From: Bryobacterales bacterium
GTDB lineage: Bacteria; Acidobacteriota; Terriglobia; Bryobacterales; Bryobacteraceae
Length of the DNA: 64,000 nucleotides
Reading direction: 5' to 3'
NCBI GenBank assembly: GCA_947446025.1
Contig: CANFEY010000010.1
Span: 1-64,000 of the forward strand
The translations under genes and the position numbers were made by a program. The stretch's first letter is position 1, and the number at the start of each line of letters is the position of its first letter. The notes beneath the pieces were generated by a model. It was not told the DNA's origin. It did not search any database and saw only the letters and a program-made list of their open reading frames with translations. Below, one piece after another: positions 1 through 9,545 of this stretch.

Positions 1-316
1 GGTGCGGCCAAGGTTCATCCCTCATGGTGTCAGCCTCGTGTTTCGTCTTCTGGTATTTCAAATCGCGGCAACTCAAAAGAGGCCTCAACCGCCTACTCTT
101 CAGTTAGTTGCCGTCGGCGTGTCGCGCGTTAGCCGGACACTACTGATCGCTGCCGGTGATCCCGCGATCTACTTCTTGCACAGGGAGAAGCCGCACCTGG
201 TTCCCGTGGAAGTTTTCAAGCCATTCAATTTAACAATGGTCCTCTATGTCATGCACCCTGGTGCCTGACGGAACGGGCCGGGATGTTCAACTCAGAAGTC
301 AAAGCGGGAGGGTACG
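1..316. other. left-edge region with no supported gene
   Basis: The first 316 bases hold one open frame on the plus strand (2-268), but its translation has no recognisable domain, no convincing ribosome-binding site and an unremarkable composition, so it is not called as a gene. A GGGAGG motif near 306-311 belongs to the next gene. The minus strand gives only stop-interrupted frames. This may be the decayed end of something outside the window. Confidence 0.4.
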
Positions 317-757
317 ATGAAGTTTTTTAGCGGGTTGGTGGGCTCCGCGGAGCCAACCTTCAATACCCAAAAGGCGATCATGACGATTGTTGTCGCAGCA
401 ATCAAGGTAGATGGACACATCTCGGATGAGGAAAACCGGCATCTTCGTTCAATGTGTTCCTTCAGCCCGATTTTCGCGGCCAACACCAAAGAGGAAGACG
501 ATGCCGTAATCTCGTTTGCGGACAATGTGACCGCGCAACTTAAAGGGGAGGCCGTTGCAAAGGCTGCCGCCGTACTGAAGCCTGAACTGAGGGAAACTGC
601 GTTTGCCTTCGCGTGCGAGATGATTCTTGCCGACGGGATGGTGGGCGAATCCGAGGACGCCTTCATCTCCGAGTTGGCCCAGAAGTTAGGCATCAGCGAT
701 GCGGCAGGACAGACAATCGTTCAGGCGACCCTTATACGGATGCGAGGCGCGGCATGA
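317..757 (+). CDS. TerB-like (tellurite-resistance domain) helical protein
   Basis: A 146-residue soluble protein that looks like a stand-alone TerB-like domain: an all-helical fold with two related halves, each carrying an acidic stretch of the type A-x-x-x-x-D-G. Here these read AAIKVDGHISDEE (about residues 28-40) and CEMILADGMVGESED (about 98-112). TerB proteins are thought to bind metal near the membrane in stress-response complexes, but biochemical roles for lone TerB proteins are unclear. The ATG has a GGGAGG site a few bases upstream. The stop overlaps the start of the zinc-ribbon gene (ATGA), so the two are probably translationally coupled. The fold assignment is good; the cellular role is unknown. 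Confidence 0.75.
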   Translation: MKFFSGLVGSAEPTFNTQKAIMTIVVAAIKVDGHISDEENRHLRSMCSFSPIFAANTKEEDDAVISFADNVTAQLKGEAVAKAAAVLKPELRETAFAFACEMILADGMVGESEDAFISELAQKLGISDAAGQTIVQATLIRMRGAA

Positions 758-924
758 GTTCATACAGCAAGTGCCCCTCTTGCGGCTGCAGCAAGGCGGG
801 AGTCATGCTGTTCCGATGCGGAGAATGCGGTAAGGTCTTTTGCAAGAAATGCGGGGACAGCGCCTTCGGAGATGTCTGCCCACGGTGCGAACGCGGCGCT
901 GCACCCGCAGGCAAGATTGGCTGA
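754..924 (+). CDS. small zinc-ribbon protein
   Basis: A 56-residue protein starting at ATG 754, four bases before the end of the TerB-like gene. It contains four cysteine pairs, CPSC, CGEC, CKKC and CPRC, spaced as in a double zinc ribbon, so two zinc ions are likely bound. There is no membrane segment. The sequence does not show whether it binds nucleic acid or protein. Overlap with the TerB-like gene and a 15-base gap to the next gene make a three-gene operon likely. A longer frame extends upstream inside the TerB gene, but the coupled ATG is much the better start. Confidence 0.7.
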   Translation: MSSYSKCPSCGCSKAGVMLFRCGECGKVFCKKCGDSAFGDVCPRCERGAAPAGKIG

Positions 925-939
925 TACAGGGAGTGGGTT

Positions 940-1125
940 ATGAGCAAGAAGGAAGTAGTGGAGACGGTTTTTGGGCGGCGCAGCAAGTACGAAATCGTCC
1001 GGGACCACAGTTGGATGGGCAGCGTCGTATTTTCTATCCTGAAGGACGGAAAGTCTTATCGTGGTCCCTATGATGAGTTACGCGATGCAGTCCAGCGGGC
1101 GAAGGACGACGCGGACAAGGATTGA
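940..1125 (+). CDS. small hypothetical protein, third gene of the TerB operon
   Basis: A 61-residue charged protein (MSKKEVVETVFG at the start, ending in a lysine- and aspartate-rich tail). It starts 15 bases after the zinc-ribbon gene, with GGGAG-type purine-rich sequence before the ATG. I recognise no family. The central segment (KYEIVRDHSWMGSVVF, about residues 15-30) alternates charged and hydrophobic residues and could be a small beta-sheet, followed by a C-terminal helix. Its placement suggests it works with the TerB-like and zinc-ribbon proteins. Confidence 0.6.
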   Translation: MSKKEVVETVFGRRSKYEIVRDHSWMGSVVFSILKDGKSYRGPYDELRDAVQRAKDDADKD

Positions 1126-1354
1126 CACTTGCCGACGCCTGCTGCAAGCGAACTACGAGCCGAGTGGAAGAAATCGAGCGGGTGATCGACAACCCGGGCC
1201 AGAGTAGGGCCGAAGGCATGCTGCGAGCTGGTTGGCAAGAACCGACTCTTGGGGTATTGCCACGAAAGAGCGACGGTTCCAACCGCCGCACGGCTTACCA
1301 AGCCGCCCTACTAGCTGGCAGCAAGGACCGCTGTTCGGTAACTCGTAGGCTGTA
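1126..1354. other. intergenic region between convergent genes
   Basis: About 230 bases between the end of the TerB operon and the end of the DUF192 gene. Open frames cross it on both strands, but none has a recognisable protein or a plausible start. I looked for a tRNA-like cloverleaf and a strong terminator hairpin and saw neither. Confidence 0.4.
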
Positions 1355-1717
1355 CTACTGCGCTTCGTATTTTTCCAGCTCGAACTGGTCTCCTTTTTGG
1401 GTGCCGGTTTCGTCGATGGTGCCGGCGGGGAGTTCCACAACGGAATGTGCGCGCAGGCATAGGGCGATGCGGCGTTTGACCATGTGGGGGCGGGTCTTGA
1501 GGACGACGCGTTGTTTGCTGAGGAACAGCACGTCGATGGTGAACTTCATGGCGAAGGTGTGGACGCCTTCACTGGGCACGATCCAGAGGCCTTCGCCGGG
1601 CGCGAGGCCGGTGTGCTTGAGCAGGCCGGTGCGGCGCTTCTCGCTGGTGTCGGCGATATCGGCACGGTCGGCCAGAACGCGGCCTCGGGTCTTGTTGGTG
1701 ATGCGGAGTTTGAGCAA
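1355..1717 (-). CDS. DUF192 family protein
   Basis: A 120-residue protein of the DUF192 (COG1430) family. Recognisable features are the N-terminal strand, the segment RRTGLLKHTGLAPGEGLWI (about residues 28-46, corresponding to the family's R-x-x-G-L-M region) and FAMKFTIDVLFL (about 56-67, matching the usual F-W-M-x-x-T-x-x-P-L-D-I-x-F). Family members are small beta-barrel proteins of unknown biochemical function, often exported; no clear signal peptide is seen here. The start is TTG. It is divergent from a possible gene at 1761, with only 43 bases between. Confidence 0.8.
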   Translation of the reverse strand: MLKLRITNKTRGRVLADRADIADTSEKRRTGLLKHTGLAPGEGLWIVPSEGVHTFAMKFTIDVLFLSKQRVVLKTRPHMVKRRIALCLRAHSVVELPAGTIDETGTQKGDQFELEKYEAQ

Positions 1718-1760
1718 GACTCAGGCTAGCCTAAGCTCCGGGCTACAATCAAGGCACTTC

Positions 1761-2183
1761 ATGAGGCGGACACTTTTTTGTTGGCGATTTGCGGCTGCGC
1801 GCAGGCGCAGTTGGCCGGTATTGGGACGCGCGGAGGCGGCTTCGCGGGCAATAGGCGGCGCGGTGGCGCCGGGCTCGTTCATGGCGGTGTTCAGTACCAG
1901 TTTGCCGCCCATGGCGTTTTCGGTGGCGGACTCGGTGATCGAAATTGTGAGCGTGACGATGACGGGAACGAATGCGATTTGCCGGGCGCAGGCGTTGGCG
2001 GGCCGCATCACGCTGCCGAAGCCCACGCTGGTTCCGTTCGGGCTGGCGCAAATGATTCAGTTGAGGGTTGAGCCGCATCTGGCGGCGCGGCATCAATTTT
2101 CGATTCAGCGAAAGGACGGTTCCTTCATGCGGGCGGTGGTGGGCTACGGTTTCACGATCGGGATTCCAGTGAAGGTGGAGTAG
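1761..2183 (+). CDS. hypothetical protein (possible)
   Basis: A 140-residue frame starting ATG AGG CGG, between the divergent DUF192 gene and the convergent cyclase gene, ending 8 bases before the cyclase stop. Third codon positions are mostly G or C through the second half, as in neighbouring real genes, which favours coding. The N-terminus is arginine- and tryptophan-rich; the C-terminal half (about 70-140) looks like a beta-rich globular domain. No family is recognised. The frame remains open further upstream across DUF192, but that extension is antisense to a real gene and was not used. The gene exists mainly because it fills the gap well. Confidence 0.45.
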   Translation: MRRTLFCWRFAAARRRSWPVLGRAEAASRAIGGAVAPGSFMAVFSTSLPPMAFSVADSVIEIVSVTMTGTNAICRAQALAGRITLPKPTLVPFGLAQMIQLRVEPHLAARHQFSIQRKDGSFMRAVVGYGFTIGIPVKVE

Positions 2184-2191
2184 CTTCGCTT

Positions 2192-2965
2192 CTAGGGCAG
2201 CAGCGCTACGACGCGGGCGGGGCCGCCGGTGCCTGCGGCGATTTTCATGGGGAGCGCGATGAGAGTGGCTCCGGTGGCGGGGAGCTTTTCGGCTTGGGCG
2301 ATGTTTTCGATGCCGTAGATGTTGGCCTTTGTGAGCACCTGGTGGACGATGAAGTCGGTGGAGGGGCCATGGTCCATGCTCGCGGTGTCGATGCCCACGC
2401 CGGCGATATTGCGCTGGACGAGGAGCTCCGCTGCATCGCGGGCGATGCCGGGGAAGTGCAGATTGGCGGTGTCGCCCTTGACGTCGCTGCCCAGGTATTG
2501 CTTGCGGTCCGGCCAGAACTTACCCCAGCCGGTGCGGAAGACCACGATGGTCCCTGGGGCGATGGGGGAGTGTTGTTGCTCGAAGGCTTCGATATCGGCA
2601 CGGGTTGCCTGGTAGTCGCGGTCCTGGGCAGCTTTCGCGGCGACGTCGATGACGACTACGGGGGCGATGAGTTTCGATACGGGAATTTGATCGAGGGTCT
2701 GCTTACCTTCGGCGAAGTGGATGGGGCTGTCGATGTGGGTGCCGCCGTGTTCGGCGGAGGTGAATTCGCCGGCGGCGTACCAGTAGCCGCCCGCGCCCAC
2801 GGCCCACGCGTCCTTGCGATGGCGGAAGCCTTCGGCGTTGGGCCAGTAGATGGTCTTGTCGTCGAAGGAGTAGCTGAGGTCGACAAGCTTGGTGGCGTCG
2901 ATGCGCGGCGCTGGGGCCGAGCACGAGGCCAAGAACGCCGCAGTGAGTAGCAGAGCGGTGCGCAC
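2192..2965 (-). CDS. secreted cyclase family protein (kynurenine formamidase-like fold), lipoprotein
   Basis: A 257-residue metal-dependent hydrolase of the cyclase/arylformamidase superfamily (COG1878). The signature HGGTHIDSPIHF (about residues 74-85) carries the histidines and aspartate that bind the metal. The N-terminus is a signal peptide with a lipobox-like LASC at about residues 12-15, so it is probably a periplasmic or outer-membrane lipoprotein. Members hydrolyse amide or lactone bonds, for example N-formylkynurenine, but the substrate here is not evident. It starts at GTG, whose first base is the last base of the upstream PQQ dehydrogenase stop codon (TAGTG), so the two are probably co-translated. 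Confidence 0.85.
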   Translation of the reverse strand: MRTALLLTAAFLASCSAPAPRIDATKLVDLSYSFDDKTIYWPNAEGFRHRKDAWAVGAGGYWYAAGEFTSAEHGGTHIDSPIHFAEGKQTLDQIPVSKLIAPVVVIDVAAKAAQDRDYQATRADIEAFEQQHSPIAPGTIVVFRTGWGKFWPDRKQYLGSDVKGDTANLHFPGIARDAAELLVQRNIAGVGIDTASMDHGPSTDFIVHQVLTKANIYGIENIAQAEKLPATGATLIALPMKIAAGTGGPARVVALLP

Positions 2966-4695
2966 TATTTCTTGGGAAGCGCGAACACGTAGAGGGAGTT
3001 GGCGCCCTTGGGTGGATTGACGCCCGGGGCGTAGCGGACTACGCTGCCGGTCAGGAGGCCGTCACCGGTCAGGACGGCGACGTATTGCTGGCCGTTCACG
3101 GCGTAGGTAATGGTGCTGTTTGCGATGGGGCCGCCGATCTTTTGTTCCCACAGGACCTTGCCGCTGGCTGCGTCGAGGGCGCGGAAGTTGCGGTCCAGGT
3201 CGCCGAAGAAGAGCAGGTCACCGGCGGTGAGCAGCATGGCTCCGTTGATGGGCGCGGGGCCTTTGAAGATGTGGTCGATTTTGCCGGTGGCGGCGTTGAT
3301 TTTGGAAACGCCGGAGAATTCGTTGGGTTTGGAGGGGTCGCGGACCACGCCGTCGTGGGCGGAGCGCGTGTTCAGGTCCTTGGTGTGGACGCTGTTGCAG
3401 GTGTCGACGAAGGGGACATAGAGCGAGTTGGTGATGGGGCTGTAGCCCTGCGCCCAGTAGCTGCGGGTGTTGAAGAAGCAGACGATGCGGTCCTGGTTCG
3501 GGCCGGTGAACAGCAGGCTCTCATTGAGGTAGACCAGGCCGTTTTCGTCGATGTTCTTGATGAAGAAGTTCGGCACGTCGTAGGGCCAGGGGTTGGCCCA
3601 CAGGAACTCGCCGGTGTGTTTGTCGAGCGCGAAGACGCCGCCGGGTTCGCCGGTGGCCAGCACGATATCGCGGCGCTCACCGGGTTTGATTTTCTTGTTG
3701 AACCACTTGGCGGTGGCCGCGGTGGGATTGAGCGTGGTGCTGACCAGGGTGCGGTCATTGGTCCAATCTTCATCCCAGTCATCGCCGGGGAGGTGTTGGT
3801 AATACCACTTGAGCTTGCCGGTGTCGGCATCGATGGCGATGGTCGAGTCGCTGTAGAGGTCCATGGGGCCGTGATTGGGGAGGTCCTGATACTTCCCGCC
3901 GTGGCGTTCCGCTCGGCTGTTTGGAGTAGGATTGGCAACGCCCCATATGATGGCGTTGGTGGCCGGGTCGTAGGTGCCGCCTAGGCCCCAGGTGGCGGCG
4001 GTGCGCTTATCGTCGGGCGTGTCGCCCCAGGTGTCGCCGCCGGGTTCGCCGGTTCTTGCGGCGGTGTAGAACTTCCACAGCAGCTTGCCGGTCTTGGCGT
4101 CGTGCGCTGAGAGGTAGCAGCTGGCGGCGTTGGCGCAGGTGCCTCCGGAGATCACTTTGTTGCCCGCGATCACCGCGCCTTGCGATTGGCCGCGCGCATC
4201 GGTTTTCGCTTCCCAGCGGATCTCTCCGGTCTTGGCGTCGAGCGCGACCACGGCGTCGGGAGCGGTCCAGTAGATCATGTCTTCGCTCATGGCGATGGTC
4301 TTGGCCTTGGCCGCAGTCTTCTGGTTAGCGGGGACGTTGCGTGTGTATTCCCAGAGAAGATTGCCGTTGGTGGCGTCGAGCGCCTGCACCGCCGCGCCGG
4401 GAACTTGAAGATACATCACGCCGTCATGCACCAGCGGGATGGTTTCCTGCGACCCTGCAGCTTGTTGGCGCGACCATGCCATGCGCAGGTCGCCGACGTT
4501 GCCTTTGTTGATTTGGGTCAGCGGGGAGAAGCGCTGCGAATCGTAGGTGCGGTTATACATCAGCCAGTCATTGGGGCTGGGATTCTTGAGCATCTCCTCG
4601 GTGACAGGCTTGAAGGTACGCCCGCCCTGGCCGAGAAGGAAGACAGCGGGAAGGATCGCCGCGCCGCAGAGTGTCGCGAAGGTTGTGGCTTTCAT
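2965..4695 (-). CDS. PQQ-dependent alcohol dehydrogenase-type quinoprotein
   Basis: A 576-residue secreted quinoprotein of the methanol/ethanol dehydrogenase beta-propeller family. Several tryptophan-docking-type blades are visible, such as ALDAKTGEIRWEAKT, AHDAKTGKLLWKFYT, AIDADTGKLKWYYQH and ALDKHTGEFLWAN. The segment GDDWDEDW (about 300-307) lies where active-site residues usually fall. A signal peptide covers about residues 1-22. The fused cytochrome c domain of some alcohol dehydrogenases is absent, so a separate electron acceptor is needed. PQQ binding and alcohol oxidation are inferred from the family; the substrate is unknown. No PQQ biosynthesis genes are in the window. It forms an operon with the cyclase gene downstream. 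Confidence 0.85.
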   Translation of the reverse strand: MKATTFATLCGAAILPAVFLLGQGGRTFKPVTEEMLKNPSPNDWLMYNRTYDSQRFSPLTQINKGNVGDLRMAWSRQQAAGSQETIPLVHDGVMYLQVPGAAVQALDATNGNLLWEYTRNVPANQKTAAKAKTIAMSEDMIYWTAPDAVVALDAKTGEIRWEAKTDARGQSQGAVIAGNKVISGGTCANAASCYLSAHDAKTGKLLWKFYTAARTGEPGGDTWGDTPDDKRTAATWGLGGTYDPATNAIIWGVANPTPNSRAERHGGKYQDLPNHGPMDLYSDSTIAIDADTGKLKWYYQHLPGDDWDEDWTNDRTLVSTTLNPTAATAKWFNKKIKPGERRDIVLATGEPGGVFALDKHTGEFLWANPWPYDVPNFFIKNIDENGLVYLNESLLFTGPNQDRIVCFFNTRSYWAQGYSPITNSLYVPFVDTCNSVHTKDLNTRSAHDGVVRDPSKPNEFSGVSKINAATGKIDHIFKGPAPINGAMLLTAGDLLFFGDLDRNFRALDAASGKVLWEQKIGGPIANSTITYAVNGQQYVAVLTGDGLLTGSVVRYAPGVNPPKGANSLYVFALPKK

Positions 4696-4753
4696 GGTTT
4701 GTTCCTGTATGGCTAGCGTTGATTATACGCGACAGGAACGTTGGGTGGTGAAG

Positions 4754-6565
4754 TCAAGCGGAGGGGGCGGTGAGGCCGGCCAGACTATTCAGATTCTGGA
4801 CGACCGCGCTCAAGGTTTCCGCCTGAGCGGCCATGGCGCGGCTCGCCTCGGCGGTCTCGCCTGCGTGAGCAGCGGTGGCTTGGTTGAGTCCATCTACTTG
4901 GGAGATGGCTTGGTTGACTTGGTCGAGGCCGATACGCTCTTCCTGGCAGCCGGCGTTGACTTGCTGCACCAGTTGTCCGACCTGGGCAGCGACATCGGTG
5001 ATGGATGCCACCGCTGCCGCGACGCGGGCGAGTTTTTCATTGCCGTCGCGTGATTGGGCCATGGATTCCTGGACCAGGCCGGCTGTTTCGCGGGCGCTTT
5101 GGCTGCAGCGCTGGGCAAGGCCGCGGACTTCGTCGGCGACCACGGTGAACCCCTGGCCCGCTTCGCCTGCCCGGGCGGCTTCGACGGCCGCATTGAGCGC
5201 CAACAAATTCGTCTGGAACGCGACGTCATTGATGACGTTGATGATGCGGGATATTTTCTCGCTGGACTGCTGAATGCGGCCCATGGAGTCGACCAGTTGT
5301 GACAATTCGCGGTTGGCCTCCTCGACCTTTTGGTTGGCGGTACGGATCGCCGTTTCCGCGAGTTTCGAACTTTCTGAGTTGCGCTGGCTCATGGAGCCGA
5401 TTTCCTGGGTGGACGCCGAGGTCTCTTCGAGGGCCGCGGCTTGCGTGGTGGCGTCCGTGGCGAGGCTGCCGGCCGCGTGCGAAACACCCTGAGCGGTGGC
5501 AAAGATCCCCGAAGCCTCGCGATTCAATTGTTCCGCCATGCGGCGGAGCTGGCCAGTGGCATCGCGGATCACAAATGTCACCAACCCGACAGCCAGCAGA
5601 AGCAGTCCGACGGTGACCCCCATGGCCCACAGGCGGCTGGAGGCGAGCGCGCGAACGCGGGCAGCCAGAAGCGCGTCCAGTTCCTGAACGCCGGCGTGCC
5701 ACAGCTGCGAGGTTGCGAGTTCCGCTTGGGTGGCTAGTGCCTCGAACTCCTCGGTGGCGACGTGTTTGCCATCTGCCATGCGGCCCAGAGCGGACCCGAA
5801 GGCGTCGACCGACTCCTGGTACGGCTGGAATACTGCCGAGAGATTTTTCGCCAGCGTCGCACTGGGCCGCGAAGAAGCGGCATTTTCGTTCATGGACGTC
5901 TGTAGGTCGCCGACGATGCGGTCCTTGTCGGATTCCTTGAGCAGTGCCGCCAGGATGCCGAGCTGCCGCAGGCCGGCAGCGCCGAGCTTGCTCTTCCCCA
6001 GCGCGCGAATCCTGGCAAGACGGTCCTGCGTCTGCGGCAGGACGACCAGCGTGGCGTCCATGAGGTAGTAGCTATCCAGATCCGGGTCGAGCACAAGGTT
6101 CGACATGTCGCCGGCGTGGGCGATCATGGCTCGCACGTCGGCAATGAGGTGAGAGCGCGTCTCCTCGATGTCCACGGCTAACTCCGCAGTGCGCGGAGAG
6201 GCGAGCCGTTCTTTGAACGTCTTCCACTCGGCTGCGAAGGTGGCAGGAAGATTGTGCTCACGGTTGCGTTTTTTCAACCCCTCGGGGGTGAATTGCAGCA
6301 ACCCTCCCAAACGCGTCTGCACCTGCTCCAGCGCCGCGACATGCTGATCGACGCGTCCGGGTTTGCTGTCCATCAAAAGATCTTCGAGCAGTTGTTCGAG
6401 GGGCCGTTGGTAGGCGTTGCCCTCCATCTCCAATTCGGCGAAGGCAAGGTCCTTGGAGAAGCCCTTGGAGATAAAGTAGAGTAGCGAGCCGCTGACAATC
6501 AACAAGAAGACCGCGCCAGCGGCGGCGATGCGGCGCCCCAACGAAAGACTCGATATCCAGTTCAA
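4754..6565 (-). CDS. methyl-accepting chemotaxis protein
   Basis: A 603-residue chemoreceptor. It has an N-terminal membrane helix (about 13-33), a long helical periplasmic region with no recognised ligand-binding fold, and a second membrane helix (about 310-335). The cytoplasmic signalling coiled coil carries the conserved hairpin tip [19 protein letters not shown] followed by [15 protein letters not shown] (about 445-485), which contacts CheW and CheA. No CheR-binding pentapeptide is seen at the C-terminus. The start appears to be TTG. It lies 13 bases downstream of the hybrid kinase gene and may share its transcript. The ligand is unknown; no che genes are in the window. Confidence 0.9.
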   Translation of the reverse strand: MNWISSLSLGRRIAAAGAVFLLIVSGSLLYFISKGFSKDLAFAELEMEGNAYQRPLEQLLEDLLMDSKPGRVDQHVAALEQVQTRLGGLLQFTPEGLKKRNREHNLPATFAAEWKTFKERLASPRTAELAVDIEETRSHLIADVRAMIAHAGDMSNLVLDPDLDSYYLMDATLVVLPQTQDRLARIRALGKSKLGAAGLRQLGILAALLKESDKDRIVGDLQTSMNENAASSRPSATLAKNLSAVFQPYQESVDAFGSALGRMADGKHVATEEFEALATQAELATSQLWHAGVQELDALLAARVRALASSRLWAMGVTVGLLLLAVGLVTFVIRDATGQLRRMAEQLNREASGIFATAQGVSHAAGSLATDATTQAAALEETSASTQEIGSMSQRNSESSKLAETAIRTANQKVEEANRELSQLVDSMGRIQQSSEKISRIINVINDVAFQTNLLALNAAVEAARAGEAGQGFTVVADEVRGLAQRCSQSARETAGLVQESMAQSRDGNEKLARVAAAVASITDVAAQVGQLVQQVNAGCQEERIGLDQVNQAISQVDGLNQATAAHAGETAEASRAMAAQAETLSAVVQNLNSLAGLTAPSA

Positions 6566-6578
6566 GCGGCGAGTAACC

Positions 6579-8882
6579 TCACACCAGACATAACGGCGGT
6601 TCGGTTGGCGCTTGTGATGTAGGATCTATCTTAGTCTCGGGCTGGGTCTCGGGCTGGGTCTCGGGCTGGGTCTCGACCGCGAACTGGGCGATTACGGCAT
6701 CGAGTTCGGCTGTGTGGATTGGCTTCGAAAGGTACCCATCCATGCCCGCGGACAGGCAACGTTCGCGGTCGCCTTTGAGGGCGTGCGCGGTGGTGGCCAC
6801 GATGATCACATGCCCGCCCTCCCGCAGTTCCTTGTCGCGAAGGAGGCGGGTAGCGGTCCAGCCGTCCATTTCCGGCATCTGCACGTCCATGAGCACCAAC
6901 GCAAAGCAACGCTGGGCCAGCGTGTCCAAGGCTTCGCGGCCGTTGGCTGCGAGATGAACCCGGTAGCCGCGCTTTTCTAGCAGGCGCCGGGCGAGCAGCT
7001 GATTTACGGGGTGGTCTTCCACGACTAGGACGTCTCTTTGCGCGCGGGGGTCTGGACGGGCGGCGGTTGGGGCTTCCGGCGGTGCGACGCCGATGGCGGG
7101 CGGCGGTTCGCTGGCCAGACTCTTGCAGATACGGGCCAGCAGCTCAGAGCGTTGAATGGGCTTGACCAAATGGGTGGAGATCCCCAACTCCTGGCATCGC
7201 GCGGCGTCGCCCAACTGGTCATCGGAGGTGAGCATCATGATGGTGGAGCCGGCCGCGCGGGGACTGCGCTGCAGTTCGCGGGCCAGATCGAAACCATCCA
7301 TCTCCGGCATTCTGGAGTCCAGCAGCACCAGCGGAAAGGGCGTAGCTTGCGCCTCGATCTGGCGGAGCGCGGCCTCCGCGCAGTCCACTGCGACAGGTCT
7401 TGCTCCCCAGCTGGACAATAGGCCGGTCAACACGCGGCGGTTGGTGGCATTGTCGTCCACCACCAGGACCGGGAGCTCGCGCAGGCAGGAGGGATCGAGC
7501 GCCGGCAAAGCGACCGGACTGGTCCCGCCGACGCCGAACCGGGCGGTGAAGTGGAAGGTACTTCCCTCCCCCGGGGCGCTTTCAACCCAGATCCGCCCGC
7601 CCATCAGGTCGACCAGGCGTGCGCAAATCGTGAGCCCAAGGCCGGTGCCGCCGTAGCGCCGGGTCATGGAGCCGTCGGCCTGGGAGAAGGCGTCGAAGAT
7701 CGAAGCGTGCTTGCCGGCTGGAATGCCCACGCCTGTATCGCGCACGGAGAAATGCAGCAGGGCTTGGCCGGCGGTCCGCTCTTGCAGCGCAACCTGCACG
7801 TGGATTTCGCCCCGAGAGGTAAACTTGACGGCGTTGGCGACCAGGTTGACCAGGATCTGCCGCAGCCGTCCGGGATCCCCCACCAGTTCTTCCGGCAGAG
7901 CTGGATTGGCGTCGTAGATCAGTTCCAAGCCTTTCTGGTGCGCCCGGAAACCCAGGGATCGCATGGTCTCACCCAGGGTCTCTCGAAGGTCGAACGGAAG
8001 TGATTCAAACTCCAACTTTCCCGCCTCGATTTTGGAGAAGTCGAGGATGTCGTTGATGACCACGAGCAACGCATCGGCGGACGACTTCACCAGGCTCAAG
8101 CTTTCGCGCTGCTCGGCGCTGAGGGGCGTGTCGAGGACCAATTCGGTCATGCCCAGGATGCCGTTCATGGGGGTCCGTATCTCATGGCTCATGGTGGCCA
8201 GAAAGGTGCTTTTGGCCTGGTTGGCGGCCTCCGCCGCGTCCCGGGCGGCGCGCAATTCCTCGCGGCTGGTCTCCAGTTCAACGTGCTGCCGCGCGATGTC
8301 GAGCATCTCGTGGCGGCTTTGCACGCAGGAACGGACCAGAAAAATGTTCTCGAAGATAACCCAGGCGGCATGTTCCACCCAGCGCCAGTGGCTGGCGGCG
8401 GCAATGCCGAATACCGATTCAGGCCAATAGACGCCGCGCAGAAAATGATCCCCTGCAACCATGATGGTGGCGGGTACAAACACGCGCCAGTCCCGGTAGA
8501 AGGCCAAGAAGGCCAGCGATCCGAAAACGTGGAAGTGGGTTTCAATGCGCCCCCCGGTGATGTGAATCAGCAAGCCGGACATCAGCATTTGGGCTGCGGC
8601 GATGACGTAGCGCGTGAGGTGTTCGCCCGGACGCAGCCAGGCCAAAGCGACGGGCAGGATGGTGAGCGCGCCGCCCAGAAACGCCGCGCTCCACACGTGC
8701 GGATGGACTTGGCTGGCCTCGCCAGCCCAGGTACGCGGGGCGACCCACAGCGCGGCGGCGATGGCCGCAGCCCATTGAAAGAGCATCAGCGCGGCGAACA
8801 GCTTGTCTGTGCGGCGATAGACGGCGCGCCGGTTTTCGACGAACAGGTCCCAGGCGCGCTGCTTGATTCCTAGAGCGTCCAT
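6579..8882 (-). CDS. membrane hybrid sensor histidine kinase with two receiver domains
   Basis: A 767-residue hybrid kinase. Residues 1-190 hold about six membrane helices, including a His-rich segment ([20 protein letters not shown], about 115-134). A short coiled coil leads to the HisKA domain with the phosphorylated histidine in [12 protein letters not shown] (H233), then a HATPase domain with DTGVGIP and GGTGLGL motifs. Two receiver domains follow, with phosphoacceptor aspartates in [11 protein letters not shown] and [11 protein letters not shown]. There is no Hpt domain, so a separate phosphotransfer protein is expected. The tail ends in four-residue ETQP repeats. It overlaps the upstream thioredoxin-fold gene by 13 bases, and a chemoreceptor gene follows. 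Confidence 0.92.
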   Translation of the reverse strand: MDALGIKQRAWDLFVENRRAVYRRTDKLFAALMLFQWAAAIAAALWVAPRTWAGEASQVHPHVWSAAFLGGALTILPVALAWLRPGEHLTRYVIAAAQMLMSGLLIHITGGRIETHFHVFGSLAFLAFYRDWRVFVPATIMVAGDHFLRGVYWPESVFGIAAASHWRWVEHAAWVIFENIFLVRSCVQSRHEMLDIARQHVELETSREELRAARDAAEAANQAKSTFLATMSHEIRTPMNGILGMTELVLDTPLSAEQRESLSLVKSSADALLVVINDILDFSKIEAGKLEFESLPFDLRETLGETMRSLGFRAHQKGLELIYDANPALPEELVGDPGRLRQILVNLVANAVKFTSRGEIHVQVALQERTAGQALLHFSVRDTGVGIPAGKHASIFDAFSQADGSMTRRYGGTGLGLTICARLVDLMGGRIWVESAPGEGSTFHFTARFGVGGTSPVALPALDPSCLRELPVLVVDDNATNRRVLTGLLSSWGARPVAVDCAEAALRQIEAQATPFPLVLLDSRMPEMDGFDLARELQRSPRAAGSTIMMLTSDDQLGDAARCQELGISTHLVKPIQRSELLARICKSLASEPPPAIGVAPPEAPTAARPDPRAQRDVLVVEDHPVNQLLARRLLEKRGYRVHLAANGREALDTLAQRCFALVLMDVQMPEMDGWTATRLLRDKELREGGHVIIVATTAHALKGDRERCLSAGMDGYLSKPIHTAELDAVIAQFAVETQPETQPETQPETKIDPTSQAPTEPPLCLV
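6635..6675. repeat. 12-bp tandem repeat at the 3' end of the hybrid kinase gene
   Basis: Three identical copies of TCTCGGGCTGGG in tandem (6635-6670) plus a partial fourth. The unit keeps frame and encodes ETQP repeats in the C-terminal tail of the kinase. Such tracts change length by slippage, here without breaking the frame. Confidence 0.9.
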
Positions 8883-9505
8883 CTTGCGCCCTTCTCAGTG
8901 GAAGGCGTTAACAGGGAACATCCGAAAACCGGCGAATGAAGCGGTGAGCGCGCCTCGATCAGCCCCAGCACTAAACGCTGCACCGCTTCGATGCCGGCGT
9001 TCGGGCCTTCTTGTCCTCGCGCTCCGGTGAGCCCGCCAGTGAAGATCAGCCGCCCCGTGGGATCGTAGAGTACGGCCTGTCCAGAGACCGCCGCTCCGAA
9101 GGCGCGCATCTCTTCACCGGCACTATCGAGCGCCAGCGCTACCCCGGGAAATTCCGCCGCCGTTTGCCACAGTCCGATGGACTGCGCCTCCGCCAGGGTC
9201 ATGCCCGGCTTGCGGAACTGGATCGAAGTATCCAAGTGCCCCTTGAAGCGCGTTCGCATCCGGCCCAGTTCCGCCAAGCTGGCGCGCGTGCATGGGCATT
9301 CAGGATGCGCGAACAGTACCAGGGTGAACCGTCCCTCATGCCGGGAAATGCGGGATGCGGATGGCCAGCTGGCCGGCGCACCCGCCGGAGGGCCCGGGGT
9401 GTACTCGTAGCGGGTGATGGCTCCCAGCCCTGCCGCCACGGCCGAGATCCAAAGCAGGCCTACGATTATCCAACCGAACGGGCGCAGCGCACGAGGGTGT
9501 ACCAT
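8870..9505 (-). CDS. membrane-anchored thioredoxin-fold protein (RedB-like)
   Basis: A 211-residue protein with an N-terminal membrane anchor (about residues 11-32), then a domain with [19 protein letters not shown] (about 62-80). The CPC-T motif sits where a thioredoxin-like fold has its redox cysteines. The later segment [19 protein letters not shown] (about 138-156) matches the cis-proline side of such folds. Family members are labelled RedB and are usually seen with regulatory genes; their substrate is not established. The gene overlaps the start of the hybrid kinase gene by 13 bases, suggesting a link between redox state and signalling, which is an inference from layout. Confidence 0.7.
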   Translation of the reverse strand: MVHPRALRPFGWIIVGLLWISAVAAGLGAITRYEYTPGPPAGAPASWPSASRISRHEGRFTLVLFAHPECPCTRASLAELGRMRTRFKGHLDTSIQFRKPGMTLAEAQSIGLWQTAAEFPGVALALDSAGEEMRAFGAAVSGQAVLYDPTGRLIFTGGLTGARGQEGPNAGIEAVQRLVLGLIEARSPLHSPVFGCSLLTPSTEKGARWTL

Positions 9506-9545
9506 CGCACCTCTTATCGGAACAGGTTCCGCAAGTGTGAGACGC

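Noticed and set aside
95-250. Possible decayed LytTR-like segment on the minus strand (around the reading QVRLLPVQEV)
   Set aside because: The match is short, interrupted by stops and not convincing on its own.
1122-1760. Long plus-strand frame running through the DUF192 region into the gene at 1761
   Set aside because: Its first two thirds are antisense to the well-supported DUF192 gene; only the part from 1761 has coding-like composition.
2294-2950. Gly/Val-rich plus-strand frame opposite the cyclase gene
   Set aside because: Shadow of the cyclase; no domain, no ribosome-binding site.
3085-3984. Long plus-strand frame inside the PQQ dehydrogenase
   Set aside because: Antisense to a clear quinoprotein; composition is the mirror of that gene.
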